From the NCBI GenBank assembly GCA_014529385.2, contig CM043960.1, positions 27,605,896 through 27,669,895 on the forward strand: a stretch of DNA of 64,000 nt, given 5' to 3'. The translations under genes and the position numbers were made by a program. The DNA is from Adiantum capillus-veneris. Taxonomy: Eukaryota; Streptophyta; Polypodiopsida; Polypodiales; Pteridaceae. The notes under the pieces were generated by a model, which was not told the origin of the DNA, did no database searches, and saw nothing but the letters and a program-made list of their open reading frames with translations. Positions 1 through 11,379 of the stretch are shown here, one piece after another. Every line of letters begins with the position of its first letter. The stretch's first letter is position 1.

Positions 1-114
1 ACGCTTTTCTTTGTTAGGTCATGTAATGGTTCCGCAATTTGTGAGAACTTTTCTATGAAGCGTCTATAGTATGCACACATACCTATAAAGCTTCTTATAG
101 GTATGCACACATAC
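1..114 (-). pseudogene. Gypsy element A: continuation of RT/RNase H region
   Basis: This is the start of the polyprotein part downstream of the element A reverse transcriptase. On the minus strand the sequence carries on the usual gypsy wording after the RT palm (a Tyr-Tyr-Arg-Arg-Phe-like stretch, then Leu-Thr-Lys-Lys). It is out of frame with the main reading frame to its right because of the 32-bp-period duplication at 69-128. The rest of the element lies outside the window to the left. The same segment of sister element C (61260-61330) lacks the duplication. Confidence 0.6.
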
Positions 115-128
115 CTAAAAGCTTCTTA
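69..128. repeat. Short tandem duplication inside RT (period 32 bp)
   Basis: A segment beginning GTATGCACACATACCT occurs at 69-98 and again at 101-128. The 32-bp period is not a multiple of three, so the duplication shifts the reading frame and ends the minus-strand open frame at about position 115. The homologous place in element C has one copy only. Confidence 0.85.
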
Positions 129-1854
129 GTTCATGAAGATTCCTTGGTTTAGGCCATCCTTTTATTACCTCTAACTTTGATGGATCCATTTGGATGCCAT
201 CTTGAGAGATAATGTGACCTAAATATTGAATCTCTTGCAAGAAAAATTCACTTTTCTTTCGATTAACATAAAGTTTATTCTCTCTCAAAACTTGAAATAT
301 TACCTGGAGGTGTTGCTTGTGTTCCTCCAATGAATTAGAGTAGATGATAATATCATCAAAGAACACTCCAGTGAAGGCTCGATGAGGCCTGAACAGCTTC
401 TCCATCAAGCGGTTGAATGTGGCTGGTGCATTGGTCAAGCCAAAAGGCATGACAATGTATTCGTAAAGACCAAATGTTGTGCGAAATGCGGTCTTTACAA
501 TATCTTGATCAACTATCCTTATCTGATGATAGCCACTTTTTAGGTCAATCCTACTGAAGTAGGTCGATCCTTGTAGCTTATCAAATAGGTCTTGCACCCG
601 TGGAACAGGAAACCTATTCTTGATAGTGATCCTATTTAGTGCTCTATAGTCGACACACATACGATATTTGCCGTCTTTCTTTTGCACTAATAACACAGGT
701 GAGCAAAATGGAGATGAGCTAGGCCTAACCATGCCCTTCTTGACTAACTCATGCACTTGCCGCATAATCTCCTCTTGTTGAGCTTGAGAAACTCTATAAA
801 GAGGTTTGTAAGGCGGTGAACTTCCTGGTAGAAGTTCAATTGCATGGTCATCATTACCTCGTTTAGGAGGTAGCTCACAAGGGATGTCGTCAATAAAAAC
901 ATCTTGAAACCCCTTGAGAAAATTGGATAACTCTAATTCCTTTTGGTTGCTTTTATTTTCTTTTGCTAAAGCATTAGGTTCATTTTGAGAATCTTTAACA
1001 AAAATCATATACACGAAAATAGAGCTCTTTATTGACTTGTTGAAAGTTGGTGTATGTACAATGGAGATAGTGTTACCCATTTCCTTAGCATATATATACA
1101 TGTCTTTTTCCATGAACTTAAAGGAGATTCTCCTTTCAGGAAATTTAACATCGGCAGCCAGGCGGTCAAACCATGGTGCCCTTAGGATTACATCCTCATG
1201 CTTGAGAGGAGAGATAAAGAAGTCCTCTTTGTCCACATAGACTTGGACATGAAGCCTCAATTTCTCGATTAAGGGAGTGACTGAAGCTTCTTGCCCCTTG
1301 AAGGAACTGTCTGCAGGTAGGACATCTCCCATCTCATAGGATTGTATGCCTAGCTTGGTGGCCAACTCTATAGATATAAAATTGTGAGTAGAACCAGGGT
1401 CAAAGAGAATAAAAGCATCATGTTCTCTTACCTTTCCCCAAGCATGGCATAGAGGAGATCCTTTGTGATGAGTTTGGTGAGTCTTCTCCTCTTGGATTTC
1501 AACCAAGGAAGCTCTAGGAGGGTCTTGGCGGTTGTTCTTTTGGGGACAAGCGCGGTACGCATGCCCTTGTTCGCCGCACTTGAAACACCGGTTATCCTTG
1601 CGATAACGCTCAAGCGCTTCAGGAGAGAGTTTGTTCTTACCTTTGTAAAGTCCCTTCTCTTTAGCTTTGTTGGAGTTGCCCTTAGGAGACTTTTGGACAT
1701 TTTCCTTCCCCTTAGGCTCATTGGAACCCTTGTTTTCCGGGGGCTTATTATTTCTTTTAGCCCCCGTTTGGAAATTGATTTGTGAGGCCACCATAGTATG
1801 GTGTATTACCGCCGATATGGTATGTGGCCTTTGGGAGTTAACATACTCCGCCAT
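115..1854 (-). pseudogene. Ty3/gypsy polyprotein: CCHC knuckle, protease, reverse transcriptase
   Basis: A 579-residue open frame read leftwards. In order it has a CCHC zinc knuckle (residues 90-103, CFKCGEQGHAYRAC), a retropepsin-like protease with active site FDPGSTHNF near residue 152, and a reverse transcriptase over about residues 370-579. The RT shows CVDYRALN, the IDLKSGYHQIRI block, [12 protein letters not shown] and the catalytic FFDD. The frame begins with ATG at 1854, but that ATG is internal: the same frame continues upstream into gag after one TGA at 1894-1896. The left end is cut by the 69-128 duplication. Primer-site type and domain order fit a Ty3/gypsy element with gag and pol in one frame. 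The protease and RT look intact here, but the element as a whole cannot make a complete polyprotein. Confidence 0.9.
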
Positions 1855-1893
1855 TTCTTCGGTTAAGCCCGCACAAAATTGTTGCTTTTTCTC

Positions 1894-2895
1894 TCAAAAA
1901 TCCAACTTTTTGAAAGCTCTTAAAGCTTTCCATGTTTGTGGAGCTTCACCATTGGCTCGTAGGCTAGACCGCCATTGCCTGGCGGACTTTTGAAAGTGCA
2001 TAGCTACATGGCGTAGCATAGAGGACCCCGTGAAGCCCTCATCTCCAAACGCCGCATCAAATTGCTGGATAAAGGCCAAGACTTTGTCCGTAGCACCAAA
2101 GGTACCATCATAGGTAAGGAAAGAGATGCTCTTCCCTCCCTCTTTGAATTTCTTCAGCTTGGATGACCTCTTCCATGCGGCATATGATTTCCTATGGCCT
2201 CTTCTTTTTGATGGTTCAAAGGTTGCACCATCACTTTCTTCAGAATGTGAAGAATTTGAAGAAGGTGGAGAAGAGGGTGACCTCTTTCTCGCCTTTTTCT
2301 TGTCTTGATCTTCGTCGTCTTTACCATCACTTTCATAAGAGGAAGAGGATGAAGAAGATGGAGAAGAGGGTGTCCTCTTTCTCGCCTTTTTCTTCTCTTG
2401 CTTTTTATCATCCCTCTTTGAATTATGGTGTGGAGAAGAGTGTGATGGTCTTCTCCGCTTTGGTAGTGATGGAGAGCGTCTAGCCCGCCGTCTTCGTGGA
2501 GCCATCTCCGTCGAGGTGGCGGGAGACTCACTTCTTTCTCGTTCCTTCGGTGGAGGCTCTTGAGTTCTCCTTTGGGAAGGAGACGCATCATCAAGAAGTA
2601 AATTCTTGAGCCCTTCATACGGATTCTCTTCTTCTTCCCGAATCGGAGAGAGACCTCTTTTGGTAGTCTCACAAGGAGGCTTCCTAGGTGTTCTCTCGTC
2701 ATGGTGATGAGCTTGGAGAATCCCGTGAGCACGGAGCTGTCGTTGCACTTCGCTTTGGAGAGATGGATTGCCCATGGCTTGTTGAAGCCTAGAAACAAGA
2801 TAGTTAACAAGTATTGAAGCATCATTAGTAGCTTGCTCATAAGCAAAATCAAAGTTATCAACATTAATTTCACTTTCTTTACTATTGTCAGCCAT
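1894..2895 (-). pseudogene. Gypsy element A gag, N-terminal part
   Basis: A 333-codon frame starting with ATG at 2895, about 400 bp downstream of the primer site, so this is the likely gag start. It has an N-terminal acidic and Gln-rich segment, a long Ser/Arg/Lys/Glu-rich low-complexity middle with two near-identical RKR(T/S)PSSP blocks, and the beginning of a retrotransposon gag fold (FLTYDGTFGATDKVLAFIQQFDAAF, then HFQKSARQWRSS and TWKAL). The frame is the same as the pol frame at 115-1854 and is separated from it by one TGA. The centre of the gag fold after TWKAL is missing: it jumps almost at once to the part just before the zinc knuckle. I infer an in-frame deletion of roughly 40 codons. 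Confidence 0.8.
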
Positions 2896-3300
2896 TCTAA
2901 CAACTTTTAGGTGTAAACTTTTTAGGTGTACTTTGGCACTTCAAGCCCTAGTTGCTACTCCTCTTTACCCCTTTAGAAAAAGCAGTCATGCTACTGTACC
3001 CGCGGCTCGAATACCATTAATTGCAAGGAATAGAAGAGAGGGTCTTTCGACACCAAAACAGCACCAGCTCCTATCAAGCTTCTAATAGGTCAATAGTGGT
3101 TAAGCCGGAGGCAAGCCCCGTAGGACTCCACTATTAAGACAATAGCTCTCGACAGGGATGCCCCGTTAACTGCACGAAGGCAGGCGCACTGCAAGGCTGA
3201 AAAATCCCTATTCTACTTACTCACAGGCAATTAATAATACCAACCATTTATAGCTAGCTGGAGGACCTCCCTTCTTGAGCAAGAAAAGATAAACCTTGTG
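2896..3300 (-). other. Leader of element A between primer site and gag
   Basis: No coding frame is convincing here. The stretch lies between the gag start and the primer-binding site and is the expected untranslated leader of the element read on the minus strand. Confidence 0.6.
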
Positions 3301-3312
3301 CTCTGATACCAA
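3301..3312 (-). other. Primer-binding site of element A
   Basis: The plus strand reads CTCTGATACCA, so the minus strand reads TGGTATCAGAG, the classic initiator-methionine tRNA primer site of plant LTR elements. It directly abuts the LTR end (TGTAACA on the plus strand), which fixes the orientation of the element. Confidence 0.85.
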
Positions 3313-4500
3313 TGTAACATTTAATGGTCTAAAAACTTATGTGTAGCGGAAATTAGCATGAACATAGTGGGCATTTCATTAGCATAGATTCCTAATGAGA
3401 ATTACAAGAGTTCTTGGGTGGAGAGAGCAACAAAAAGCATAACACCTAGTTAGATAGCATCAACAATACTTTCAAAAGAGAGAGAAATTAAGCTATTGAC
3501 AACAGTTGAGGACCGGATTTGCATGGAGCCGGTCCCCCCTCCAAAAGGCTTTGTATTATGGTTTCTCCCATCAAGAGAGACATTGTACAATACAATTCTT
3601 TGTGTTCCTTCAAGACTAGCTAGTGCAATGATAATGAAAGCTTCATGCACTAAGCAAAACACTTAGTAAACACAACTTTAATTATCCCCGTTCTCAGACC
3701 CAAGACCTCACACACCTTCGACGATGGTGACAGCTAGCAGGGTATGAGAGTAGATTGAGAGGAAGAAGGAGTATCTTACGAGAAAGATGTACATCTCCTC
3801 ACATAATCACTCATATTAGCATAGCTTTAGCTTAGTAATTAGCTTGGTAGAGGAGATGAGCATGCATTGAATCTTGGCTCTTGGTTGGATTTGCATCCAC
3901 AAGCCAAGAGTGTGTCGATGTAGGCTTCTATCTCACAAGCTTGGAGTAGGTGATGAGCTCTCCATTAAAGCTTGGGAAGAGATAGTCTTCTCTTTCTTCA
4001 CACATGAGATTTTGTGAGTGTGTGTGATAATGCCTTGCAAAAATCAGCCCCCTCTCTCTCTTGGGCGAGCCCTCTTGCTATTTGCTCTTGCTCCAGTCTT
4101 ATTGGCCCTCCCCAAGTCTAGCCAACGACCATTAAGAAGTATAAGTGATAGCCTTCAGACATGTGTCCCCCTTTCCCCTTTTGTGAGAGCTTTAGGTAAT
4201 TTAATAATTAAACTAAACTCTCATTGGACCCCTTTGCCTCCTAGCCAATAGGAATCAGGCAAGCCATTGGGCTCCTGAATGCTCATTGGACCCCTTGGGA
4301 GACTGTCCAATAGTCTTCTAGGAGACTTAATTCTCATTGGTTCTTTTATTAAGTGTTTTTAAATTAATTAAACTAGATTTACTCTACCATAATTCTCATT
4401 GGTCCACCTCCAAGGCCATCCAATAGGAATTGGGCACACCTTGTGGGCATCTGGGCTAGGGAGCTGACATGTGTCCCTAATTCCCTTTGTGTAAAGGGAG

Positions 4501-4575
<75 letters not shown>

Positions 4576-4948
4576 TTCTCTCTCATCCCCTAGAAGAAGG
4601 GCTCGCCCCCTCCCACGTACGGATATGCAAAGACTTTTGTCACACCAAAGCATCCAATTTCCCCTAGGGTTGACCTTTGGACACAACCTTTGAATTTTGG
4701 AACCTTAGCGTTTTGGAAGTCTTAATGGGCTGAACCTTAGGGTCTTTTTATCCCATTGTTGCACATGGCTCTTTTGCAGATGGCCCCCCCTTTGGATCCC
4801 TATTTTCCCTCCTTTGGATCCCTACTGTGGCCGGTCTGCTAGCTTAACCAATATTCTAGCTTTTTCTCCCCTGGCACTTCCCCACATTAAATGATCAGTT
4901 TAATATGAGAAAATCATTTAGGAGAATTAGATATTGATTATTATGACA
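3313..4948 (-). repeat. 5' LTR of gypsy element A
   Basis: About 1,636 bp. On the plus strand it starts TGTAACATTTAATGG next to the primer site and ends TTATGACA. The same two ends (start less clear) occur in the element C LTR at about 57442-58920, and the last ~80 bp match well (ACATTAA..GATCA.TTTAATATGAGAAAAT). The middle carries many ATTGG / CCAAT motifs (about 4217-4430) and a long GT microsatellite. The right boundary is inferred from the match to element C, where the LTR is followed by a purine tract. The partner LTR lies off the left end. Confidence 0.75.
4503..4572. repeat. (GT)n microsatellite, ~35 units
   Basis: An uninterrupted GT dinucleotide run inside the element A LTR. Open frames made of Cys-Val or His-Thr repeats over it are artefacts. 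Confidence 0.97.
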
Positions 4949-5400
4949 TTTGGTAAGTGATGTGCAGGGCTAGAAGGCTAACTTTACTTTTAGTCAGTTG
5001 TTGCCTTTGAATCCTAAATTATGCAGATAGTGCATTCCGTACAAAACATGGCGTTCAGGGTGGGTAGCCCAACTAATGTTCTTCCTTTGGTAGATGATGC
5101 CATTGGAGAAGTGGATGCAGGTTCAAGCCTATATAGATGGTGGAATACAAGTTTGCATCATGACAAAAATTGCAATGAGAGAAACAGGTGTTAAAGCAAT
5201 GGCCAAGTCACATGTGCGCATGAGGATGGCCAAGCATGCTAAAGCTAGGTGTTTGGGTGTGGCTCAGGATGTAAGGGTAAAGGTGATGGCATTGAGCACC
5301 TCATCAATTCCTTTGTGATGAAAGCATATGATAACGCGTACCCTATCATCTTGGGTAGGTCATGGCTACTAGAAATAGGTGCTAAATAGAATTGGGAAAT
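4949..5400 (+). pseudogene. Gypsy fragment F: protease region
   Basis: Plus-strand remnant of a gypsy family different from A. Around 5105-5270 the translation reads AYIDGGIQVCIMTKIAM, then a run ending in KARCLGVAQDVRVKV, then, after a frame break, AYPIILGRSWL. This is the layout of a retropepsin: catalytic Asp-Gly, flap, and the (I/V)LGR(P/S)W box. The catalytic triplet is DGG rather than DSG or DTG. Stops and frameshifts interrupt it. It starts directly at the end of the element A LTR, which suggests A inserted into F. Confidence 0.6.
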
Positions 5401-5413
5401 CAAGGTTTTCACC

Positions 5414-5995
5414 TTGCCTCACAAAGAGAGAGGGAGACAGGTGGTGCTAGACGTGAGGACCAAAGAGAGCAATTTCCACCCTATGATGGCAAAAGACAAG
5501 GATGACACAATGAGTTATGAGTACGAGATTGAGACCGCTTATAATGAAGGCTATATAGATACAAAAGAGGAGGAAAGCAAAGATGATATGCTAAAGATTG
5601 ATGCTGATTTGTTTGGGATTATTGTGGACTCTCATGCAAAAGAGGAGGTGCAACTACAGGTTCATGGAATAGGTGCAAAAGAAGTGGACAATATGCTAAG
5701 TGGAGATTTGATCAAGCAAGAGAGAGAGTGCTATGTCCAGTTGTGTGCCTCCATTTCAAATCTGTTTTCCACGGAGTACAAGGATATACAAGGAGCAAAG
5801 GGTTTTGAGCACAAGATAGTCCTCAAGGACGGGTGCAAGCCTAAAGCACAAAATTTAAGAAGATTGGGAGAAATTCAAAAGGAAGCTTTTTGGCAGGAGA
5901 TCAACCAGCTGGATGCAAGTATTATATACCCCGTGAAGGAATCTGAATGCATTTTCCCAATGGTTATCACCCCTTTAAAAAATGGGAAATGGTAG
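5414..5995 (+). pseudogene. Gypsy fragment F: protease-RT linker and RT N-terminus
   Basis: An open stretch of about 193 codons. The first part is an acidic linker. The last ~60 codons (FEHKIVLKDGCKPKAQNLRRLG, then EINQLDASIIYPVKESE and PMVITPLKNGKW) are the fingers region of a Ty3-type reverse transcriptase. A stop (TAG) follows immediately, where intact relatives continue with a C.DY..LN block. That block is present in frame after the stop. Confidence 0.75.
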
Positions 5996-6290
5996 GTGTG
6001 TTTCGATTACAAACCATTGAATGCGGCAACCAAGAGGAATCATTAGCCATTTCCATTTCAGGATGAGATCCTAAATTAGGTAGCTGGCCATGAGAGGTAT
6101 TCCATCATGAATGGGTTTTTAGGGTACTTTCAAATAGGGATTGCTTTTGAAGACCAGTTGAAGATAGGGATGCCATTTGGTTTGGTGAATGCCTATGCCA
6201 CATTTCAAGATTGGGTGAACAAAGTATTTGGTCCCTACTTGGGCAGGTTCACTTGGGTTTTCATGGATGACAATGAGTGCTATGGCTCAA
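5996..6290 (+). pseudogene. Gypsy fragment F: RT palm, interrupted
   Basis: Continuation of the F reverse transcriptase: VCFDYKPLNAATKRNH, then stops, then YSIMNGFLGYFQIGIAFEDQ, MPFGLVNAYATFQDWVNKVFGP and the catalytic VFMDD. About ten residues normally found between the FEDQ and MPFGL blocks are absent. Similarity ends just after the catalytic Asp pair, so the element is truncated here; RNase H and integrase are not found downstream. Confidence 0.75.
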
Positions 6291-8365
6291 GGGCGTTATT
6301 GGGGGATTTGTATTCGAAAGGTGAGATGGGAAGGCACAGGGCCCCTAGTTGTGAGAGGTGCAAGGAAAAGAGTTGCAGCAGAGCTTTAAACAGACAATTT
6401 GATTCGAATTCTGAAGCCTGATAACTCAAATCAAATACTTAACATTATCCCTGTTTAATCAAATGTTAATGGAGGAGTTTATGCTCCTTACAAGGATTAT
6501 CCTGCCTTAATCCAAGTGCTAATTAAGAAAATCAAGCTTCAATAATGATGATAATGTTTGGTCCCATGAAACAATACCAAGTAAGCTCTTTTGCCTTAAT
6601 TGATCTGCCAAAAACTGCCTTGATCTGCTTCATTTTCCTTCTGTTGCTTCAAGTTTGAGAGAGAGTTGATTTTCTTTTTGCTATGGCTATGGGAGCTTCG
6701 GCTTCCATTGGCCTTAGGAGTTCCGATTTGGCTTAAGTTTTATGGCTTAAGATGTTCGGCTTAGGATTGCGGCTTAGATTTACTTAATTTCGAATTTGAA
6801 TGGGCTTAGGCGGCTTAGATTAGGATTAGATAAGATTGGAACCAACTATGGAAGTTTGGGCTTAGAGCTTAGGATTATGATGGCTTGGTTTAGAGCTTAG
6901 GATTATCATGGCTTGGTTTAGAGAGCTTGGGCTTATGATAGCTTATGAGATCCAAGGATAGGATCATGATGGCATATGAGATCTGAGGATAGTAGGATTA
7001 TATTGGCTTGCTTTAGAGAGCTTGTGATTAAGATCGCTAATGAGATTCGAGAAAGTTTGTCTTAGAGAGATTATGATCATCAAGGCTAATGAGTGTCAAG
7101 GAGAATATAAGCGGATTATGGCTACTTGGTTTAGAGAGCTTGGGCTTATGATGGCTAAGGACGTCTTGGATTCTCCTGCTAAGGAATGCCCAGAAGAAGA
7201 AAAAAAAGAGCCGCTCCCTTTTCTAATAATAGCTCCCCTCCCCGTGGTTGCATGGGAAACCCACCTTCTTGCTATTTACAGCCAACCCATTAGTGATGTC
7301 GCTAATGAGTAGCCTCTTGCTGATGTGGCATGGCGAATCCCAGCCTTCACAAAAATAGACGCGGGTGGTGCCGAAATTGTTCGCCTTGGGCTACTGAGAA
7401 ATTTCCATCACGTGGCCGAGTTTGCTTGAGGCTCACGGAGCTCGGTGCGAGCTCTTTCTCTCCCATGCGCAATCTCTGCGCGCTGCAACGCCATGCCCAC
7501 CTTTTTCTCCTTGGTTCACACCCTTCCTAAATTTTAGGGTGGCCATTGGCCATATTATGGGCGGCCATAGTTTAAGTGGGCGGCCTTATGGCTTTGTAAG
7601 GGCACCATATTAGCCATAATCGGCAAAAGCATTGCCAAGCATGACAATATTATCGAGAATTTTAATTCTTGCATCACTTTTTCGATAGTGCCATATGCCT
7701 TCAATATGCAAGTATAAATGATTGGATTCGGAGAGTTTTCCTCTCTTTGCATCTGCTCCAAATAGCGAGCTTCCTGGTCATGCCTTGGTGGGTATATCCT
7801 ATGATCATTGCATTCCAAGATCCGGTTGAGAGCCAAAAACTCCGAGATGGCACTCCAACCGAGTGGACCGGCGGACTGGTGCGGAACCGGTCGCCTGTAA
7901 ATCTTTAATGGCCAATAACTTGGCAACCGTAAATCCGATCACTGATCTGAAAAGACCAATGCACTCCACAAAGCAAGCACTTCAGGCCCGTGCATTCACT
8001 TCATTTTTATCCCCTCAGTTGTAGTTGCCCAATCCGGTACGGATCTGCAATTGACTCAAAATTCAAGCTACCATAACTTCTTATCTGTAGCTCCAATTGA
8101 CGAGCCGTAAAGACAGGCCTGTAGAGCACTTCAAGTACTTGAACTTTGATTAATAAAATCCCAGCCATGACCACTTCAAGCATACTCATTGTTTAGAATT
8201 ACCAAGACATCTTTTGGCCCTTACAGCCGCATCTGGCACACTTTTAACTTAAAATTGTCTTGTTAGCAAGCCCTTATTATTGTTGAATAATCATGTAGGA
8301 TTCAAATAAACCTATTTGGCATCCCTTTGCTCATTTTCTTATCATGGAAGTGGAGCTGCACGACA
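6291..8365. other. No gene; probable LTR of gypsy element B
   Basis: I see no supported coding region. About 6690-7110 is an imperfect repeat built on GGCTTAGG, GGCTTGGTTTAGAG and TTAGGATTATGATGG phrases. About 7260-7560 is more GC-rich and unassigned. The right edge, plus-strand TGCACGACA followed by TCCACCCCCTCT, looks like an LTR end next to a minus-strand purine tract, and the same junction occurs at 63722-63739. The left edge of the LTR could not be found. Confidence 0.4.
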
Positions 8366-8817
8366 TCCACCCCCTCTGAACCTGCACAGCCTCTGGTATG
8401 TGCCAATTGCACTTAATCAGCTTCATCAAAATCATCACCAGACATATCATCTGATGTATACATAACATGATCCTCTAGAGGTGGATATGAATGGGAATCT
8501 TCAAGAACAATCTCGCCTTCTTGCTTCTTGAATAGCTTGATCCGTTTTCCTGCAATAGACACCTTGAGCAGAGTGACATCAAGTTTTCATATTTGATATG
8601 TCACATTATCAAAAACATGTAGCGCCACATATGGTCCAAACCACCATTTAACCATTTTCCACATAGCAGTATATTGATTCTCCAAGCTACTGTCATAGAC
8701 AAGTACCCAGTCACCATCTTTAATAACATGTGGTCATAGTCTATGCTTTCCATCAAATGCTGCTTTATTCTTCAACCTTGCCTCCTTAATCTTCTCTTTA
8801 GCCTATTCAATATCCTC
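8366..8817 (-). pseudogene. Gypsy element B: C-terminal tail of polyprotein
   Basis: Minus-strand tail after the integrase. It includes a VSIAGKRIKLFKK-like segment and an acidic end. A homologous tail (IPIAGKRIKMFKRRGD) is present in element D at 63786-63983. Several in-frame stops are present. The tail runs to within about 60 bp of the purine tract at the LTR junction. Confidence 0.6.
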
Positions 8818-9324
8818 TTAACGCCTCTCAAGCTGGCGAATACGTAGAGCAAGCAAGCCTTCAGTAGACATACCTTCTTCCCATGGCATTATGGTCCAAG
8901 TCATAACTGCTTCCTCTATAGGCATAATGGGTTTTTTCCCATGCATCAATTCAAATGGCATAAACCCTGTAACAGAACTGTGTGTAGTGCGATCAGCCCA
9001 TAAAGCAAATGGCAAGAGTTTAGGCCAATCACCAATATCTCCTTCACACACCTTCGCCAAAGATTTAACAATAGGCGGACGTCCTCTTTCACTTTTCCCG
9101 TCTGGATTATATGCTGTAGTGAGAGCGAGTTTAATGCCGATACGAGCAAAAAACTCTCGAGCTTTCATCTGCATCCAGCTCTCCTCTATCTGTAGTAATT
9201 CTGCCAACACATCCATACCTGGACATAACATCTTCAAGCAAGAATTTGCATACTGAACTAGTAACTTCGGTACGCAAAGCTCTGCCTTCAACCTAATTAG
9301 TAAGATCTTCTCTGGAAAGAACAA
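8818..9324 (-). pseudogene. Gypsy element B: integrase core, C-terminal half
   Basis: A 168-codon stretch on the minus strand. Recognisable blocks are ARIGIKLALTTAYNPDGKSERGRPPIV, which holds the third catalytic acid (Glu in KSERG), then WPKLLPFALWADRTTHSSVTGFMPFELMHGKKPIMPIE and LLALRIRQLERR. This is a distinct gypsy integrase type with the NP.G..ERG.PPIV signature. The catalytic core upstream is broken by frameshifts around 9325-9431, so it cannot be functional. Confidence 0.85.
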
Positions 9325-9431
9325 TATACCTCATCTGCCACACTCCTACTGGCATTATAATAAGTTCCACCACCCACTTTTAGTGCATAGCCAGTGGATA
9401 GGTGGGATGCAATCCATCTCTATGTATCACA

Positions 9432-9917
9432 TTAAAGTGTTGTTGACATATTAAACATGTTTTCACAAATTGAACCACATCTTTTTACACACCAATATCG
9501 GTCTTTAATCTTGACAAAATTTACCCAGACTCCTCTGTGTCCAGCCCATATACTTTCATGAAACTCTTTGATCACCTGTTGTTGAGTTGCTTTATCACAA
9601 ATAACCCGTTGTGGTGCTCCTCCTATGCACTTCGGTTGCTTCCATAAATGTCCATCTTTCAAAAAATAGTCGTAGGCCTTTTTCCTGATCCTCTTGTAAT
9701 CTTGGTCACTCCATCCTTCTTGTTTAGAGAGAGTGCTTAGGTAGCGGCCAATCATAATCCACTCTCTGTCATAGAACTCTTCAAAAAATACTTCAAAAAC
9801 ATGAGCAATATTACCACAATTGGCATGTAGATAAGAGGACGTGTAGAACTTCAAGCCAACATCATCACTTGTGATCAGCATCTCTTCTTCATATTCAAAC
9901 CTGGCTCTTGATAACAT
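9432..9917 (-). pseudogene. Gypsy element B: integrase zinc-binding domain
   Basis: A 161-codon minus-strand stretch with YFLKDGHLWKQPK, then QRVICDKATQQQVIKEFHESIWAGHRGVW and RYWC: the His-His part of the integrase HHCC zinc domain and its flank. It starts with LSRARFE, the end of the RNase H domain. Together with 8818-9324 it shows the order RNase H - zinc domain - core typical of Ty3/gypsy. Confidence 0.8.
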
Positions 9918-10148
9918 ATCTACAACAGGATTATCTCTACCTGCAATATGACAAAATTCAGGATTAAGAGACTTAAATTAGGCTATCCATCGTAGCATGG
10001 CAATGTCCAGAGTAGAGCAGTTTGCAATCATCCCTATCAGTGGCAAGCAATCTGCCTCTACCACGACAGAAGCTCCAATAAAGTATTCTTTATCAGACCT
10101 TAAAGCAGTAGCAACGCCCCAAAGATCCCTCTTAATCTGTGGCGTTGA
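9918..10148 (-). pseudogene. Gypsy element B: RNase H remnant, truncated
   Basis: Minus-strand translation reads KRDLWGVATALRSDKEYFIGA, VVEADCLPLIGMIANC and HIAGRDNPVVDMLSRA, the second half of the RNase H domain with the conserved EADCLPL acid and the H.AG..N.V.D end. Similarity stops at about 10148, where plus-strand sequence of a different kind (TTGAGCCAGCAGAGG) begins. RT, protease and gag of element B are absent. Confidence 0.7.
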
Positions 10149-10700
10149 GCCAGCAGAGGATCACACCCACATTTTTGCTCACACTCATCATTTTGTAACC
10201 ATTGATTGTAATAAATGTCTTTCCGACATTAATTTTGATTTGAGCCATTCATTAAGTAACGGGACTCAATTGAGTTTCCAGCTTGTAATCCCAAAGTAAT
10301 TTCACTTGCTGATGTAATTAGTTAGAGATGTTCTCACCTCCAAGGCTGAGGTATATAAGCCAAAGTTTTTGTAACCTAAAGGATTCAGATTATTAATCAA
10401 AGTGAGTTTTTAAGCGCCGTGACTGTGTCTGAGAGAGAGTGAGAGAGAGAGTCTTATCTACTTGCTGCGTGAGCTACGGAGCCGCCATTGGAGAAGCGAC
10501 ACCGCCATTGTGTTAGCAACGGCGAGAGCTACGCACAGATACCAAGAGTGTGCGCTATCGGCTTCTATGTGTGGTAAGTTCCTACGAGCTTCGGTGTGAG
10601 TTTTCTTCCAACGCGTGTGTCGGAATTGAGCGTGCAGCATATCTATAGAACCACAACGAGTAGAGCTACGCATTAGTACCATCGGGGTTACCCCATTGTG
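10149..10700 (+). promoter_or_regulatory. Promoter-like region with TATA box and splice donor
   Basis: A TATA box (GAGGTATATAAGCC, 10348-10361) is followed by a GA-rich leader and, at 10574, a strong match to the plant 5' splice site (GTG|GTAAGT). Downstream, at 13515, lies a good 3' splice site (TTTTTCACTTACAG|G) directly before the ATG of the DUF8039/DUF7869 gene. This could be promoter, first exon and donor of that gene. It could equally be a leftover LTR, since copia LTRs carry similar TATA boxes and sit everywhere in this window. Sequence alone does not decide. Confidence 0.35.
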
Positions 10701-11379
10701 GCATTGCTCTAAGACCCCGCATCTGGAGTGCTAAATGGGAACATTCTTCATTAGTGAAATTTTGAACATAAATTATATTTAGCATATACTTGAATATAAT
10801 ACAAATATTAACATATTAACTATACTACTAATTTACTATAGCAGTTCTAGATTATGTCCCATACTATATTTAAGGTGCCAAAGGTTTGGCCTTATGGTCC
10901 TAGATTTAGCCAAGTGGTCAACACATATAGGACCAAGTGCACACTGTGCCACAAAACTTGGCCACCACTTCACTTGCCAAAGTTTAGGTCACATGGTCAA
11001 TCCTAAGTTTCCAATGTTCTTATTATGTCACCTTTTGCCTCGTGGAAAACCTAGGCTTGTTTTCACATACTCAGGCACTTCAAGCCATAATAAATTTTCA
11101 TTACTCTTCGGCAACCCTTTTGTTCAAGTCTTTGAAAAAACGTTGCTTAAGGCCACCCTAAACCATTTTCATTTAGGGGTGTCTAAAACTAGCTTTTTGG
11201 CAATTCCAGAAGAAAATGGTCAAAGTTTTATACTTAGTTTTAACCACTTGACCAATTCAAATATTGGAAAGCAAGGTCTTGTAATAATTTTCTTTGGACA
11301 TCACACATTAAAACTAGGTCCCTCACTTGTCCAAGCTATGCTCTAATACAATAAAGGGCTTTTGGTTTCAAGATGCACC
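10701..11379. other. No gene; degenerate copies of the array monomer
   Basis: AT-rich start, then from about 10880 phrases related to the downstream array (TGGTC.AC, CCACTTG.CCAA, TTTTGGTTTCAAG). An open frame at 10894-11346 overlaps these repeat-like phrases and has no recognisable domain, so I do not call it a gene. Confidence 0.5.

Noticed and set aside
4368-4686. Open frames made of His-Thr or Cys-Val repeats
   Set aside because: They are translations of the GT microsatellite at 4503-4572; no true coding evidence.
10894-11346. 150-codon plus-strand open frame
   Set aside because: Built from diverged monomers of the downstream tandem array; no domain, and phrases repeat in other frames.
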